Shown here piece after piece: positions 43,267 to 52,588 of a stretch of DNA of 64,000 bases. Origin of the DNA: an uncultured Bacteroidales bacterium. GTDB taxonomy: Bacteria; Bacteroidota; Bacteroidia; Bacteroidales; Muribaculaceae. Where the stretch lies: contig CAMTKF010000003.1 of NCBI GenBank assembly GCA_947072905.1, forward strand, positions 1 to 64,000. The letters are read 5' to 3'. Both the position numbers and the translations under genes were made by a program. Position 1 is the first letter of the stretch. Every line of letters starts with the position of its first letter. The notes beneath the pieces were generated by a model, which saw only the letters and a list, made by a program, of their open reading frames with translations, had not been told where the DNA came from and ran no database searches.

Positions 43267-44862
43267 ATGACAAAAAAAATCATTATCTACCTGATTCTTG
43301 CCATTGCCGGCATCCCGGCAGCAAAAGCCGATTTTCGTAAAATTGAAAATGACGTGTTCTGGAATACAGCCGACGGCTCTCCACTTTACAGCCAGGGTGG
43401 CGGCATATTCCGGTTTGACACAGAAGACGGAAACGGCCCTAAATATTATTGGTATGGCGTCCGCTACAATGGCGCTGAAGCCTATCGCGCCGATCCGACG
43501 CAAACCATCAAAAATCCCGTATTCAGCGGAGTGACATGCTACACTTCCGACAATCTCACCGACTGGACATATTCAGGCGACGTACTCACACCCGCCGAGA
43601 TAGAGAAACATGGCAAATGTGGATGGATCGGACGCATGGGAGTATGCTATCTGCCACAGATCAGCCGCTACGTATTGGTGATACAATACGGCAACGGGGT
43701 GCTATTCGCTACATCAGAACGCCCGGAAGGCCCATTCCATTGGGAATGGGTAAAAGACATGACGCAGACCATCGGCACACCAAACACCGGCGACCAGACC
43801 GTATTCACCGATCCCGACAGCGGCAAGTCATATCTGGTGTATTCCTACGGCAATGGCCGCAACAAGATATATGTCTCTGAAATAGGAATCGTCGACGGGC
43901 GCCCCGACCTTATAGACTGCACTAAAGTGTTTGAGGGTGAAAGCCGCGAGGGCAACTGCATGTTCAAGCACGCCGGCCGCTACTACATGTGCGCATCCAA
44001 TATCTACGGATGGGACGGCTCGTATGCCTATTATCTTGTTGCCGACGACATCCACGGCCCATACACCCCTGCCAACGACATGCAGGTGATGAAAGGATGC
44101 GAATCAGACTACGCGCATGTGTCGCAGACAGGATTCTTCTATACCCTCCGTGCCGGCAGTGACGGAAAGGAAACCGTGATCTTCTGCGGTGACCGCTGGA
44201 GCGATTTCGCAGGAAACGGACTCGGCTACAACGTATGGGTTCCGCTCTCGTTCGGGCCTGACGGCACCCCTTGGTTCAACTCTCTCTCAGCATGGGAACT
44301 TGATGAAGCTACCGGCAAATGGCGTGTGGCGCCCGACAACAATTACGCACTCAACGGTAGTTTTGAAGCCGACAGACGCATCATCCCCAATCCTGTCAAG
44401 CCCCGACAGGAACACCTGCTGGGATGGGACACAGAAATCATAAGTGGAAACAAAGTGGCCGTAGGAGACTCTCTTTCGCCGCAACTCAACTACCTCAACA
44501 CCCGTGACGACCGGCGCTTCGTGACCGGAGAGAAGAGCCTTTGCATCAGCGACATCGTAGACTTCTCGCGCAGAGTGAGCCAAACCATTTCCTCCACCCC
44601 CTTCGTGACCCTACCCAACGGAGAATATACGCTTTCGGCCAAGGTCAAAACAGAAGGCAATTTTGGAAAATTGGAATTTTTCGCCATAAGCGGCAGCAAC
44701 GAGACCACCATGGATATTAATCAAAAACACCCGCAATGGGTCGAGATAACCATGAAAGGAATCAAAGTCTCCGGTGGCAAAGTCCGGATTGGCATATATG
44801 CCGATGGCAAAGCCAACGCGCGCTGCCTGATCGACGACATCGAATTCAAAAAATCCCGTTAA
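43267..44862 (+). CDS. Secreted glycoside hydrolase, GH43-like, with C-terminal carbohydrate-binding-like domain
   Basis: 531 residues with a signal peptide (MTKKIIIYLILAIAGIPAAKA). The five-bladed propeller-like region (about 22-360) holds YYWYGVRYNGAEAY, GRMGVCYLPQISRYVLVIQ, QTVFTDPDSGKSYLVYSYGNGRN and GCESDYAHVSQTGFFYTLRAG. The overall pattern fits GH43 (galactanase-like subfamilies). The C-terminal region (about 360-531) looks like a beta-sandwich binding module (YTLSAKVKTEGNFGKLEFFAISG). Substrate is not determinable from sequence; an arabinogalactan-related glycan would be typical. There is no SusCD partner next to it. Confidence 0.82.
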   Translation: MTKKIIIYLILAIAGIPAAKADFRKIENDVFWNTADGSPLYSQGGGIFRFDTEDGNGPKYYWYGVRYNGAEAYRADPTQTIKNPVFSGVTCYTSDNLTDWTYSGDVLTPAEIEKHGKCGWIGRMGVCYLPQISRYVLVIQYGNGVLFATSERPEGPFHWEWVKDMTQTIGTPNTGDQTVFTDPDSGKSYLVYSYGNGRNKIYVSEIGIVDGRPDLIDCTKVFEGESREGNCMFKHAGRYYMCASNIYGWDGSYAYYLVADDIHGPYTPANDMQVMKGCESDYAHVSQTGFFYTLRAGSDGKETVIFCGDRWSDFAGNGLGYNVWVPLSFGPDGTPWFNSLSAWELDEATGKWRVAPDNNYALNGSFEADRRIIPNPVKPRQEHLLGWDTEIISGNKVAVGDSLSPQLNYLNTRDDRRFVTGEKSLCISDIVDFSRRVSQTISSTPFVTLPNGEYTLSAKVKTEGNFGKLEFFAISGSNETTMDINQKHPQWVEITMKGIKVSGGKVRIGIYADGKANARCLIDDIEFKKSR

Positions 44863-44883
44863 CCAAACCATACACATCAACCC

Positions 44884-44916
44884 AAAGCCGCCGATAAGTC
44901 CATCGACGGCTTTTTT
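44884..44916 (+). terminator. Intrinsic terminator of the GH43-like gene
   Basis: AAAGCCG-cCGAT pairs with ATCG-aCGGCTTT around a short loop and is followed by TTTTT. It lies 22 bp after the stop codon. Confidence 0.8.
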
Positions 44917-44956
44917 ATGCCTGTAATAATTCATTACCGATATGTTATACTGCAAG

Positions 44957-45007
44957 AAAAGCACCATGCCAACCCGACATGAGAATGGCTTATACGTGCT
45001 TTTTTTA
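44957..45007 (+). other. Second hairpin with T-tract in the intergenic region
   Basis: AAAAGCAC (44957-44964) can pair with GTGCTTTT (44996-45003), and a run of seven Ts ends the element. The loop is long (31 nt), so this may be a weak second terminator. The rest of the 44863-45148 interval contains only this hairpin, a terminator and a promoter. Confidence 0.45.
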
Positions 45008-45080
45008 TCCATGTTATTTAACTACAATCCTTCAAAACCATGGATTTTAATGCAGTCGCTCTGGAAAAATCGGATAGCAT

Positions 45081-45111
45081 TTGCATTTTCGGCGATTGTT
45101 GTGTAACTTTG
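45081..45111 (+). promoter_or_regulatory. Promoter of the DUF4254-GT9-ruvB operon
   Basis: TTG (45081-45083), 20 nt, TAACTTTG (45104-45111): a textbook Bacteroidetes promoter. Transcription would start near 45118, about 30 nt upstream of the DUF4254 ATG. Confidence 0.75.
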
Positions 45112-45148
45112 TCAACAGACTATAACCGGTCTTTAAAAACGAAAAATT

Positions 45149-45754
45149 ATGACATTTGCAGAAAATTGTAACAAGATATTCGACAACTGCGTGGTGGCCT
45201 ACCACGTGAGTGATGACATCGACGCCCCGGTGGCAAATCCGTTTGCCGAGGGTACCACCGAGCATACCCTTTGGGAAAAGAACCTCATCGACGCCCGTCA
45301 GTGGCACATGGAGGATATAATCCGCGACCCTCAGATCGACCCCATAGCCGCTCTCGAGCTGAAGCGCCGCATAGACCGCTCAAACCAGGAACGCACCGAT
45401 ATGGTTGAGGAAATCGACGAGCAGCTGCGCCACAAGTATGCCGACGTAGCCATTCTGCCCGATGCCACCATCAACACCGAGACCCCCGCATGGGCCATAG
45501 ACCGCCTTTCGATCCTTGCTCTGAAGCTATACCACATGAATGCCGAAGTGGCCCGCGAGGATGCCGACGAAGCTCACAAGAACCGTTGCCGCGCCAAGCT
45601 CGATGTACTCAAACAGCAGCGCATCGACCTGTCGTCGGCCATCGACTCGCTCCTTGACGACATAGCCGCCGGACGCAAGTACATGAAGGTGTACAAGCAG
45701 ATGAAGATGTACAACGATAAAGACACCAACCCGGTGTTGTATGGCGCGAAATAA
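45149..45754 (+). CDS. DUF4254-family protein
   Basis: 201 residues, all-helical in appearance, with the family's features HMEDIIRDPQID, RRIDRSNQERTDMVEEID and ETPAWAIDRLSILALKLYHM. The function of DUF4254 is unknown to me; in Bacteroidales it regularly precedes a GT9 glycosyltransferase, as here, where the two overlap by 14 bp. A role in envelope glycan synthesis is therefore a guess from context. Confidence 0.85.
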   Translation: MTFAENCNKIFDNCVVAYHVSDDIDAPVANPFAEGTTEHTLWEKNLIDARQWHMEDIIRDPQIDPIAALELKRRIDRSNQERTDMVEEIDEQLRHKYADVAILPDATINTETPAWAIDRLSILALKLYHMNAEVAREDADEAHKNRCRAKLDVLKQQRIDLSSAIDSLLDDIAAGRKYMKVYKQMKMYNDKDTNPVLYGAK

Positions 45755-46820
45755 TTCACAGAACGGCAACGACCGCGGCCTGATGTCGGTGATGATAGCC
45801 CGCTTCTCGGCCATAGGCGATGTGGCCATGACGGTGCCGGTAATATACAGCGCATGCCTGTGTTTTCCCGACATACGCTTTGTGCTGGTCACCCGTCAGT
45901 CGATGACCGGTATATTCATCAACGCACCCGCCAACCTCACCGTGGTGGGCGTGGACGTGAAGACCGACTATACCGGCGTGAAAGGCATGCGCCGGCTGGT
46001 GAAAGAAGTTTGCGACAAATACAAGGTTGACGCCTTCATAGACCTGCACGATGTGATACGCACCCGCCTGATGGGCATATTCTGCCGTCTGCGCCGCATA
46101 CACGTATCGCGCATCAACAAAGGCCGCGGAGCCAAGAAAGCCCTCACCCGCCGCAACTACAAGGTGATGCTGCCGCTCACATCGCAGCGTGCCCGCTACC
46201 GCGAGGCATTCTACCGTGCCGGTCTGCCCGTGAACGACCGCTTCAAGGGGCTGTTTGGCGGAAAAGGCAAGGCCGACACGGCATTGTTTGCAAAAATCAC
46301 AGCCCCCAAGCCCGCCGGTGAACGCTGGATAGGCATAGCACCCTTCGCCGCCCACAAGGGCAAGGTTTATCCTCCCGAGCTGATGAAAGAGGTTGTCAAA
46401 ATGCTTGCCGAGCAGCCCCGCACACGCATATTCCTGCTGGGTGGAGGTGCCGAAGAAACCGCCGTGCTCGAAAGCTGGGCTGCCGAGATACCCCACGTAG
46501 ACTGCCTTGCCGGCAAGAAATTCGGGTTCAGCGCCGAGATAGCCCTGTTCAACCACCTCGACGTGATGCTCAGCATGGACTCGGCCAACATGCACCTCGC
46601 CTCCATTGCAGGAACACCCACCGTGAGCATCTGGGGTGCGACACATCCCTACTGCGGATTCAAAGGCTGGAAACAGAGCGACGACGACATGATACAGCTG
46701 CCCATGACCTGCCGCCCCTGCTCGGTATTCGGCGACAAGCCATGCCATCGCGGCGACTACCTGTGCCTGACAGCCATCAAGCCTGCTGTCGTTTTTAACA
46801 AAGTAATGGAAAAACTCTGA
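45741..46820 (+). CDS. Glycosyltransferase family 9 (heptosyltransferase-like)
   Basis: 359 residues. The N-terminal half begins VMIARFSAIGDVAMTVPV, the usual GT9 opening. The C-terminal nucleotide-sugar-binding half contains IGIAPFAAHKGKVYP, IFLLGGGAEE and MLSMDSANMHLASIAGTPTVSIWGAT (cited for SMDSANMHLA). A Cys-rich tail (CRPCSVFGDKPC) is typical of Bacteroidetes members. It probably adds a sugar to the LPS core. It overlaps DUF4254 by 14 bp and ends directly before ruvB. Confidence 0.9.
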   Translation: MARNNSQNGNDRGLMSVMIARFSAIGDVAMTVPVIYSACLCFPDIRFVLVTRQSMTGIFINAPANLTVVGVDVKTDYTGVKGMRRLVKEVCDKYKVDAFIDLHDVIRTRLMGIFCRLRRIHVSRINKGRGAKKALTRRNYKVMLPLTSQRARYREAFYRAGLPVNDRFKGLFGGKGKADTALFAKITAPKPAGERWIGIAPFAAHKGKVYPPELMKEVVKMLAEQPRTRIFLLGGGAEETAVLESWAAEIPHVDCLAGKKFGFSAEIALFNHLDVMLSMDSANMHLASIAGTPTVSIWGATHPYCGFKGWKQSDDDMIQLPMTCRPCSVFGDKPCHRGDYLCLTAIKPAVVFNKVMEKL

Positions 46821-47846
46821 ATGAGAGAAGATTTCGATATACGCGACACCGGAGCATCCTCGGCCGACGGCGATTTTGAGAAAGCCCTGCGACCGGGACG
46901 CTTTGAAGCCTTCAACGGTCAAGAAAAGATAGTGGAGAACCTGCGCATTTTTGTGGCTGCCGCCCGTATGCGCCGCGAGGCTCTCGACCATCTGCTGCTT
47001 TACGGCCCTCCGGGACTGGGCAAGACCACCCTCGCCGGTATCATTGCCAATGAGCTGGGTGTGGGATTTAAAGTTACCTCCGGCCCGGTGCTCGACAAAC
47101 CCGGCGATCTGGCCGGCATACTTACCTCGCTCGAAGAAAACGACGTGCTATTCATCGACGAAATACACCGCCTGAGCCGCGTGGTAGAGGAATATCTGTA
47201 TTCGGCCATGGAGGATTACCGCATCGACATCATGATAGACAAAGGCCCCGGAGCGCGGTCGGTGCAGTTGTCGCTCAGTCCGTTCACCCTGGTGGGTGCC
47301 ACCACCCGCAGCGGTCTGCTCACATCGCCCCTGCGCGCACGTTTTGGCATCAACTGCCATCTTGAGTATTACGACCACGAAATCCTCAAACGCATCATAC
47401 TGCGCAGTGCATCGCTGCTCAAGGTGAAGTGTTCGTCTGAGGCCGCCACTGAAATAGCAATGCGCTCGCGCGGCACTCCCCGTATAGCCAACTCGCTGCT
47501 CAGGCGCGTGCGCGACTTCGCCCAGGTGAAAGGCACCGGCGAAATAGACATTGAGATAGCACGCTACGCCCTCGAAGCCCTCAACATAGACCGTTACGGC
47601 CTTGATGAGACCGACAACAAGATACTCAACACCATAATCAAGAAATTCCACGGTGGTCCGGTAGGCTTGTCAACCATATCAACCGCTCTGGGCGAGGACG
47701 CCGGCACCGTAGAAGAGGTCTACGAACCCTACCTCATAAAGGAGGGCTTCCTCAAACGCACCCCGCGTGGCCGTGAGGTGACACCACTCGCATACGAACA
47801 CCTCGGTGCCAAACGCCACGGCGACGACTTCGGCCTTTTCGGCTGA
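46821..47846 (+). CDS. ruvB: Holliday junction branch migration helicase RuvB
   Basis: 341 residues. Walker A is [16 protein letters not shown], Walker [12 protein letters not shown], sensor region [19 protein letters not shown], and sensor-2 [17 protein letters not shown]. The C-terminal winged helix carries [17 protein letters not shown]. It drives branch migration with RuvA during recombination repair. The start codon directly follows the GT9 stop (no gap), so it shares the GT operon. Confidence 0.98.
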   Translation: MREDFDIRDTGASSADGDFEKALRPGRFEAFNGQEKIVENLRIFVAAARMRREALDHLLLYGPPGLGKTTLAGIIANELGVGFKVTSGPVLDKPGDLAGILTSLEENDVLFIDEIHRLSRVVEEYLYSAMEDYRIDIMIDKGPGARSVQLSLSPFTLVGATTRSGLLTSPLRARFGINCHLEYYDHEILKRIILRSASLLKVKCSSEAATEIAMRSRGTPRIANSLLRRVRDFAQVKGTGEIDIEIARYALEALNIDRYGLDETDNKILNTIIKKFHGGPVGLSTISTALGEDAGTVEEVYEPYLIKEGFLKRTPRGREVTPLAYEHLGAKRHGDDFGLFG

Positions 47847-47879
47847 TAAACATTATATAAGAGCCTGTTTAAAAACATT

Positions 47880-49358
47880 ATGCCATCCATAAAATCCTTA
47901 GCCAAGGACACCGCCATCTACGGTGTCAGCTCCATCATCGGACGATTTCTCAACTGGTGTCTTGTGCCGCTGTACACCATCTGCTTTCCGGTAGCGGAGT
48001 ACGGCGTTGTCACATTTGTATATTCTGTGGTCGCAGTGGCTCTCATTATCCTTACCTACGGTATGGAGACGGGATTCTTCAGATTTGCCAACCACGACCG
48101 CTGGAAAGACCCCATGGAGGTGTATTCAACCTCGCTGATTTCGCTGGGCGTGACATCCATAGCCTTTGTGGCTCTGGTGGCCGCGTTTCTCAGCCCGGTG
48201 ACAGTATGGATGGAGTGTGCCGGACATCCGTCGTACGTGATGATGATGGCCGTATGCGTGGCACTCGACGCTTTCCTGGCACTGCCTTTCAGCTATCTGC
48301 GCTACCGCAAGCGCCCGGTACGTTTTGCCGTGATAAGACTGGTAAATATCGGTGTAAATATCGGGCTTAATCTGTTTTTCATTCTGCTCTGCCCCAAACT
48401 CATGGAGCATGCCCCGGCCACGGTCAACTGGTTCTATCGCCCCGAATTCGGCATAGGCTACATTTTTCTGGCCAACCTCATAGCCTCGGCGGTAAACTTC
48501 GTGATGATGATTCCGGAGCTGCGCGGATTTAAATGGAAATTTAATACAGTGCTGCTAAAGGAGATGCTGCGCTACTCGGCCCCGCTGCTCGTGCTCGGCG
48601 TGGCCGGCATAATGAACCAGACCATCGACAAAATACTTTATCCCACTCTTGCCGCAGGCCGTGGCGATGCCCTCGAAGGCCTGGGCATTTACGGCGCCAA
48701 CTACAAGATTGCCATTATCATGGTGATGTTCATACAGGCATTCCGTTTTGCATACGAACCCTTCATATTTGCCCGCGACAAAGGCGAGGGCGACGACCAC
48801 CGCATGCGTATGTACAGCGACGCCATGAAGTACTTCGTGCTATTCGCGCTCATCATATTCATGGGCGTAATGTTCTATCTCGACATAATCAAGTATTTCA
48901 TCTCGCCGCGCTATTTCAGCGGACTCAAGGTGGTGCCGATAATTATGGCCGCCGAACTCTTCTTCGGCATCTTCTTCAATCTGTCGGTGTGGTACAAACT
49001 CACCGACAAGACAATGTGGGGAGCCTGGTTCTCGCTGTTCGGACTCGCCATAACCCTGTCGCTCAACATCTGGCTCGTACCCAGCATTGGCTATATGGGT
49101 TGCGCATGGGCAGCCTTCTGCTCTTACGGAGCCATGATGGTGGCCAGCTACTTCATAGGACGTGGCAAATATCCCATAAATTATAAAGTGGGACGCATAT
49201 CATCCTACGTGCTCATAGCTGCCGTGTTCTACTTCATAGGCATGTATTGCCTTACTCCGTGGCAGGTGGCCAACTGGATAATACGATTCTTCATACTCAT
49301 AGCTTTTGTAGGCATAATCGTGCGCCGCGAGGGCATTCCTCTACCCGTCCGCAAATGA
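47880..49358 (+). CDS. Polysaccharide flippase (MATE/PST-type exporter)
   Basis: 492 residues with about 12-14 membrane helices, starting IKSLAKDTAIYGVSSIIGRFLNWCLVPLY, the usual Wzx/PST N-terminus. It moves lipid-linked glycans across the inner membrane. It follows ruvB by 33 bp, and its stop overlaps the next glycosyltransferase start (ATGA), indicating a shared surface-glycan role. Confidence 0.88.
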   Translation: MPSIKSLAKDTAIYGVSSIIGRFLNWCLVPLYTICFPVAEYGVVTFVYSVVAVALIILTYGMETGFFRFANHDRWKDPMEVYSTSLISLGVTSIAFVALVAAFLSPVTVWMECAGHPSYVMMMAVCVALDAFLALPFSYLRYRKRPVRFAVIRLVNIGVNIGLNLFFILLCPKLMEHAPATVNWFYRPEFGIGYIFLANLIASAVNFVMMIPELRGFKWKFNTVLLKEMLRYSAPLLVLGVAGIMNQTIDKILYPTLAAGRGDALEGLGIYGANYKIAIIMVMFIQAFRFAYEPFIFARDKGEGDDHRMRMYSDAMKYFVLFALIIFMGVMFYLDIIKYFISPRYFSGLKVVPIIMAAELFFGIFFNLSVWYKLTDKTMWGAWFSLFGLAITLSLNIWLVPSIGYMGCAWAAFCSYGAMMVASYFIGRGKYPINYKVGRISSYVLIAAVFYFIGMYCLTPWQVANWIIRFFILIAFVGIIVRREGIPLPVRK

Positions 49359-50581
49359 AAATCACTCTCGTAAATCACAGCGACACTCTGGGCGGCGCGT
49401 CGGTGGTGACATTCCGCCTTATGGAAGCTCTGCGGGCGCAGGGCGTTGATGCCCGCATGCTCGTTGCCCACAAGTCGTCTGATTCGCCCTACGTGGAACA
49501 GGCCGCCGGAAATCTGCGCACAAAGCTGCCGTTTCTGGCTGAGCATCTTAGGATTTTCACCCATAACGGATTCTCCAGACGCGATCTTTTCAAAGTCTCA
49601 ATTGCCACCGACGGCCTGCCGCTGAGCAGGCATCCGCTGATACGCCGGGCCGACGCCGTGATGCTCAACTGGGTAAACCAGGGCATGCTGTCGCTTGATG
49701 AAATATGCCGCATTGCAGCCGACAAGACTGTGATATGGACCATGCACGACATGTGGAATTTCACGGGTATATGCCACCATGCCGGCCACTGCGACAGGTA
49801 TATGAACGCTTGCGGTGACTGCCCGCTGCTCAATTCCTGCGCCGCTCCGCATGATCTGAGCGCAAGTACATTTGCCCGTAAGAAAAAAGCATACGCCAAG
49901 GCCGGAATAATATTTGTGGGTGTAAGCTCGTGGCTCACCGGATGCGCCCGTCGCAGCAATCTGCTTGGTGACCAACGGGTGGAACTGATTCACAACGCCC
50001 TACCCGTTGAGAAATTCATGACCGAGCCGGCATTTTCGCGCGAGCAACTTGGACTACCCGCCGACAAGAAACTGATAATGTTTTGCGCCGCCCGCATTGA
50101 CGACCCCATAAAACAGCACAATCTGGCCATAGACGCTCTAAACCTGCTTGCCGACACTCATGGAGAGAGGGCATTCGCTGTATTTGTAGGCGACTTGCGC
50201 GACACCGAATGTCTTGCCCGGCTACGCCTGCCCCACGTACACCTCGGACCAATTTATTCGCCGGGAAAAATTCAATCACTCATGGCTCATTCGTCGGTGG
50301 TGCTGTCAACATCGAGCTTCGAGACACTGCCCACAATACTCATCGAGGGTCAGGCCGCCGCAGCTGTCCCTGTGGGATTCGTTCACGATGGCCGAGCCGA
50401 CATTATTCAGGACGGCGTGACCGGATATGCCATAGAATCATCCGACAATCCTGCCGCAGCCGCAGCCGCAGCTATATGCAAAGCACTCGACAAACCCATA
50501 TCCCCTGAAGCCCTGCGCACTGCCGCCTCACGCTTCTCCTACCGCTCCATAGCCGATAAATACCTGTCACTGCTGAAGTGA
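49355..50581 (+). CDS. Glycosyltransferase (GT4-type)
   Basis: About 408 residues, beginning MKITLVNHSDTLGGASVVTFRLMEAL, the typical GT-B opening with GGA loop. The C-terminal nucleotide-sugar site shows FCAARIDDPIKQHNLAIDAL, HLGPIYSPGKIQSLMAHSSVVLSTSSFETLPTILIEGQA (cited for SFExLPTILIEGQA), consistent with the E-x7-E motif. It likely acts in surface polysaccharide synthesis with the preceding flippase. The start at 49355 gives the ATGA overlap and removes an upstream extension in another context. Confidence 0.88.
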   Translation: MKITLVNHSDTLGGASVVTFRLMEALRAQGVDARMLVAHKSSDSPYVEQAAGNLRTKLPFLAEHLRIFTHNGFSRRDLFKVSIATDGLPLSRHPLIRRADAVMLNWVNQGMLSLDEICRIAADKTVIWTMHDMWNFTGICHHAGHCDRYMNACGDCPLLNSCAAPHDLSASTFARKKKAYAKAGIIFVGVSSWLTGCARRSNLLGDQRVELIHNALPVEKFMTEPAFSREQLGLPADKKLIMFCAARIDDPIKQHNLAIDALNLLADTHGERAFAVFVGDLRDTECLARLRLPHVHLGPIYSPGKIQSLMAHSSVVLSTSSFETLPTILIEGQAAAAVPVGFVHDGRADIIQDGVTGYAIESSDNPAAAAAAAICKALDKPISPEALRTAASRFSYRSIADKYLSLLK

Positions 50582-50643
50582 AGGGAATGTATATAACCGA
50601 TTTTGGAAATTATTTTGAAACCGAAATACTTCGGTTATTCAAT

Positions 50644-50682
50644 AAAAAAAGGGTTTAACTCTCTGAGCTAAACCCTTTTTTA
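50644..50682. terminator. Bidirectional intrinsic terminator
   Basis: GGGTTTA (50651-50657) pairs with TAAACCC (50669-50675); A7 precedes and T7 follows, so it works on both strands. It separates the glycosyltransferase gene from the convergent tRNA-Pro gene. Confidence 0.9.
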
Positions 50683-50693
50683 TTGAAAATCTG

Positions 50694-50767
50694 TCGGGGT
50701 GAGAAGACTCGAACTTCCGACCTCCACGTCCCGAACGTGGCGCGCTAGCCAACTGTGCTACACCCCG
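50694..50767 (-). tRNA. tRNA-Pro (CGG)
   Basis: The minus strand folds as a 74-nt tRNA: acceptor CGGGGTG with CACCCCG, anticodon stem CCACG/CGTGG enclosing TTCGGGA (anticodon CGG, codon CCG), T-loop TTCGAGT, discriminator A. CCA is not encoded. Confidence 0.95.
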
Positions 50768-50782
50768 ATTGACTTGCAACTG

Positions 50783-50812
50783 CAAAGTTACAACTTTTTT
50801 ATATTATGACAA
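50783..50812 (-). promoter_or_regulatory. Promoter of tRNA-Pro
   Basis: On the minus strand TTG (50810-50812), 19 nt, TAACTTTG (50783-50790). It matches the same consensus as the tRNA-Phe promoter. Confidence 0.7.
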
Positions 50813-51161
50813 GGGATTTTAGCTGATTTTTTTCAATTCCGTCTTATTTTGAGCGTAATTCGGGTATTTTTCTTAATGTTTTATACGTGTAATTTAAACA
50901 CCCGTTTTTGTTCACAGCAGCTCTGTTAAATTAGTTACGTTATTGTTACATTTACTATTCATTATTACAACATTAACACGCTTGTAACAATGATGTAACA
51001 ATTGTTACATATTTTATTTATCTGATTTACTGCATTTTAAAAGCCTTAATTCTTAAATTTTATCGCATTAACACTTATTAACACCGAAATACTTGACAAG
51101 CCCCGGTTTTTGCCCCAATTTTGCAATGTCACAAGACAAAAAACATTAAAAAACTAAAGTT
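50813..51161. promoter_or_regulatory. AT-rich gene-free upstream region of the ECF sigma factor
   Basis: About 350 bp with no gene. It is rich in short GTTAC/GTAAC motifs (GTTACG, GTTACA, TTGTAACAAT, ATGTAACAATTGTTACAT around 50930-51010), including a near-perfect palindrome ATGTAACAATTGTTACAT (about 50992-51009). A promoter-like TTG-N20-CAATTTTG lies at 51093-51123, about 40 bp upstream of the start codon. Confidence 0.5.
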
Positions 51162-51665
51162 ATGAAGAGCGAAAAATTCCAATCAAACCTTATGCAACTT
51201 CAGGGCAACCTGCTCAACTTTGCTTACATGCTTACCTCCAACCGCGACGATGCTTACGACCTGTTGCAGGACACAACCCTCAAGGCCCTCGACAATGAAG
51301 ACAAATATGCTGAAGGCACAAACTTCAAAGGATGGGTGTTCACAATCATGCGCAACATCTTCATCAACAACTACCGTCGCACCCAGCGCTCGGCTACTAT
51401 TGTCGACACCACCGAAAACCTCTACCATCTCAACATCTGTCAGGACAGCGGACTCGAAGATCCCGAAGGTTCGTTCCACGCCGGCGAGATCACCGATGCC
51501 ATCGACGCGTTCCCCGAAGAATACCGCATTCCCTTCTCTATGCACGTTGCAGGCTACAAATACAATGAGATAGCCGAGCACATGAACCTGCCGCTCGGCA
51601 CCGTAAAGAGCCGTATCTTCTTCGCCCGCAAGAAACTGCAGGAACGCTTTGCCGACTACCGTTGA
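51162..51665 (+). CDS. ECF-type RNA polymerase sigma factor
   Basis: 167 residues. Region 2 contains LLNFAYMLTSNRDDAYDLLQDTTLKAL and GWVFTIMRNIFINNYRR; region 4 contains FSMHVAGYKYNEIAEHMNLPLGTVKSRIFFARKKLQ. It resembles the Bacteroidetes stress-type ECF sigma factors. No anti-sigma factor gene is adjacent, so it may be controlled transcriptionally, through the long upstream region with GTTAC palindromes. A terminator follows. Confidence 0.93.
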   Translation: MKSEKFQSNLMQLQGNLLNFAYMLTSNRDDAYDLLQDTTLKALDNEDKYAEGTNFKGWVFTIMRNIFINNYRRTQRSATIVDTTENLYHLNICQDSGLEDPEGSFHAGEITDAIDAFPEEYRIPFSMHVAGYKYNEIAEHMNLPLGTVKSRIFFARKKLQERFADYR

Positions 51666-51744
51666 TCGGAATCAACGCTCTCATCACTTCTTCATAAACG
51701 ATATATCTTATCAATACTATAACCGCACGTTCAACCGACGTATA

Positions 51745-51780
51745 CTCCGGCACCCGCAGCAAGGGTTGCCGGAGTTTTTT
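51745..51780 (+). terminator. Intrinsic terminator after the ECF sigma gene
   Basis: CTCCGGCA (51745-51752) pairs with TGCCGGAG (51767-51774) and is followed by TTTTTT. Confidence 0.85.
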
Positions 51781-51866
51781 ATGCGCAGCAAAAAATCATA
51801 ATTATTCTTAATTTTTTGGCAGTATGCTCAGGTTATAGTAATTTTACAATTTGAATAAGTAGTAAT

Positions 51867-52541
51867 ATGATTGTCGCACACGACATACATAAATCTTTTG
51901 GAGCGCTCGAGGTGCTCAAAGGCATTGACATCGACGTCGTTCACGGCGCCGTCACATCCATCGTAGGCCCGTCGGGAGCGGGCAAAACCACCCTGCTCCA
52001 AATTATAGGCACGCTTTTCCGACCGGACAAGGGCACGGTGAAGTACGACAATGTAGACGTGTTTGCGCTGTCTGACAAGGCTTTGTCGCGTTTCCGCAAC
52101 GAGAATATCGGATTTGTATTCCAGATGCATCGCCTGTTGCCCGAGTTCAGCCTTGAAGAAAATGTGGCCATACCGGCATTGATAGCCGGCACCGACCGCA
52201 ACAAGGCATTCGACGAAGCGCGTCGTCTGCTCAAGTTTCTGGGCCTTGAATCACGTGCCACCCACCGTCCGGCCGAGCTTTCGGGCGGCGAATGTCAACG
52301 CGGTGCCGTTGCCCGGGCGCTTATCAACAAGCCTCAGGTCATTCTTGCCGACGAGCCTTCAGGAAGTCTCGACTCGCAGAACCGCCGCGAGCTGCACAAG
52401 CTGTTCTTCAACCTGCGCGACGAGCTCGGAGCCACATTCCTCATCGTCACCCACGACGAAAACCTCGCTGCCGACTCCGACTACATCATCAATATGGCCG
52501 ACGGTCGAATAGTTTCCACAACATGCAATAAAAAAGTATAA
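51867..52541 (+). CDS. ABC transporter ATP-binding protein (LolD-like)
   Basis: 224 residues. Walker A is [13 protein letters not shown], the Q-loop region [10 protein letters not shown], the signature [16 protein letters not shown], and Walker [15 protein letters not shown]. The Leu-rich LFRPDKG and [14 protein letters not shown] pattern is that of LolD/MacB-type ATPases, used for lipoprotein release. No permease gene is adjacent, so its LolCE-like partner must be elsewhere. Confidence 0.92.
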   Translation: MIVAHDIHKSFGALEVLKGIDIDVVHGAVTSIVGPSGAGKTTLLQIIGTLFRPDKGTVKYDNVDVFALSDKALSRFRNENIGFVFQMHRLLPEFSLEENVAIPALIAGTDRNKAFDEARRLLKFLGLESRATHRPAELSGGECQRGAVARALINKPQVILADEPSGSLDSQNRRELHKLFFNLRDELGATFLIVTHDENLAADSDYIINMADGRIVSTTCNKKV

Positions 52542-52588
52542 CATTACTACCTGACCAATCAGTAAATTACATCAAAATCAATCAAGAA

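Noticed and set aside
45756..46991. A 411-codon minus-strand frame opposite the GT9 gene
   Set aside because: Antisense shadow of a clear glycosyltransferase gene, with His/Ala/Gly-biased composition.
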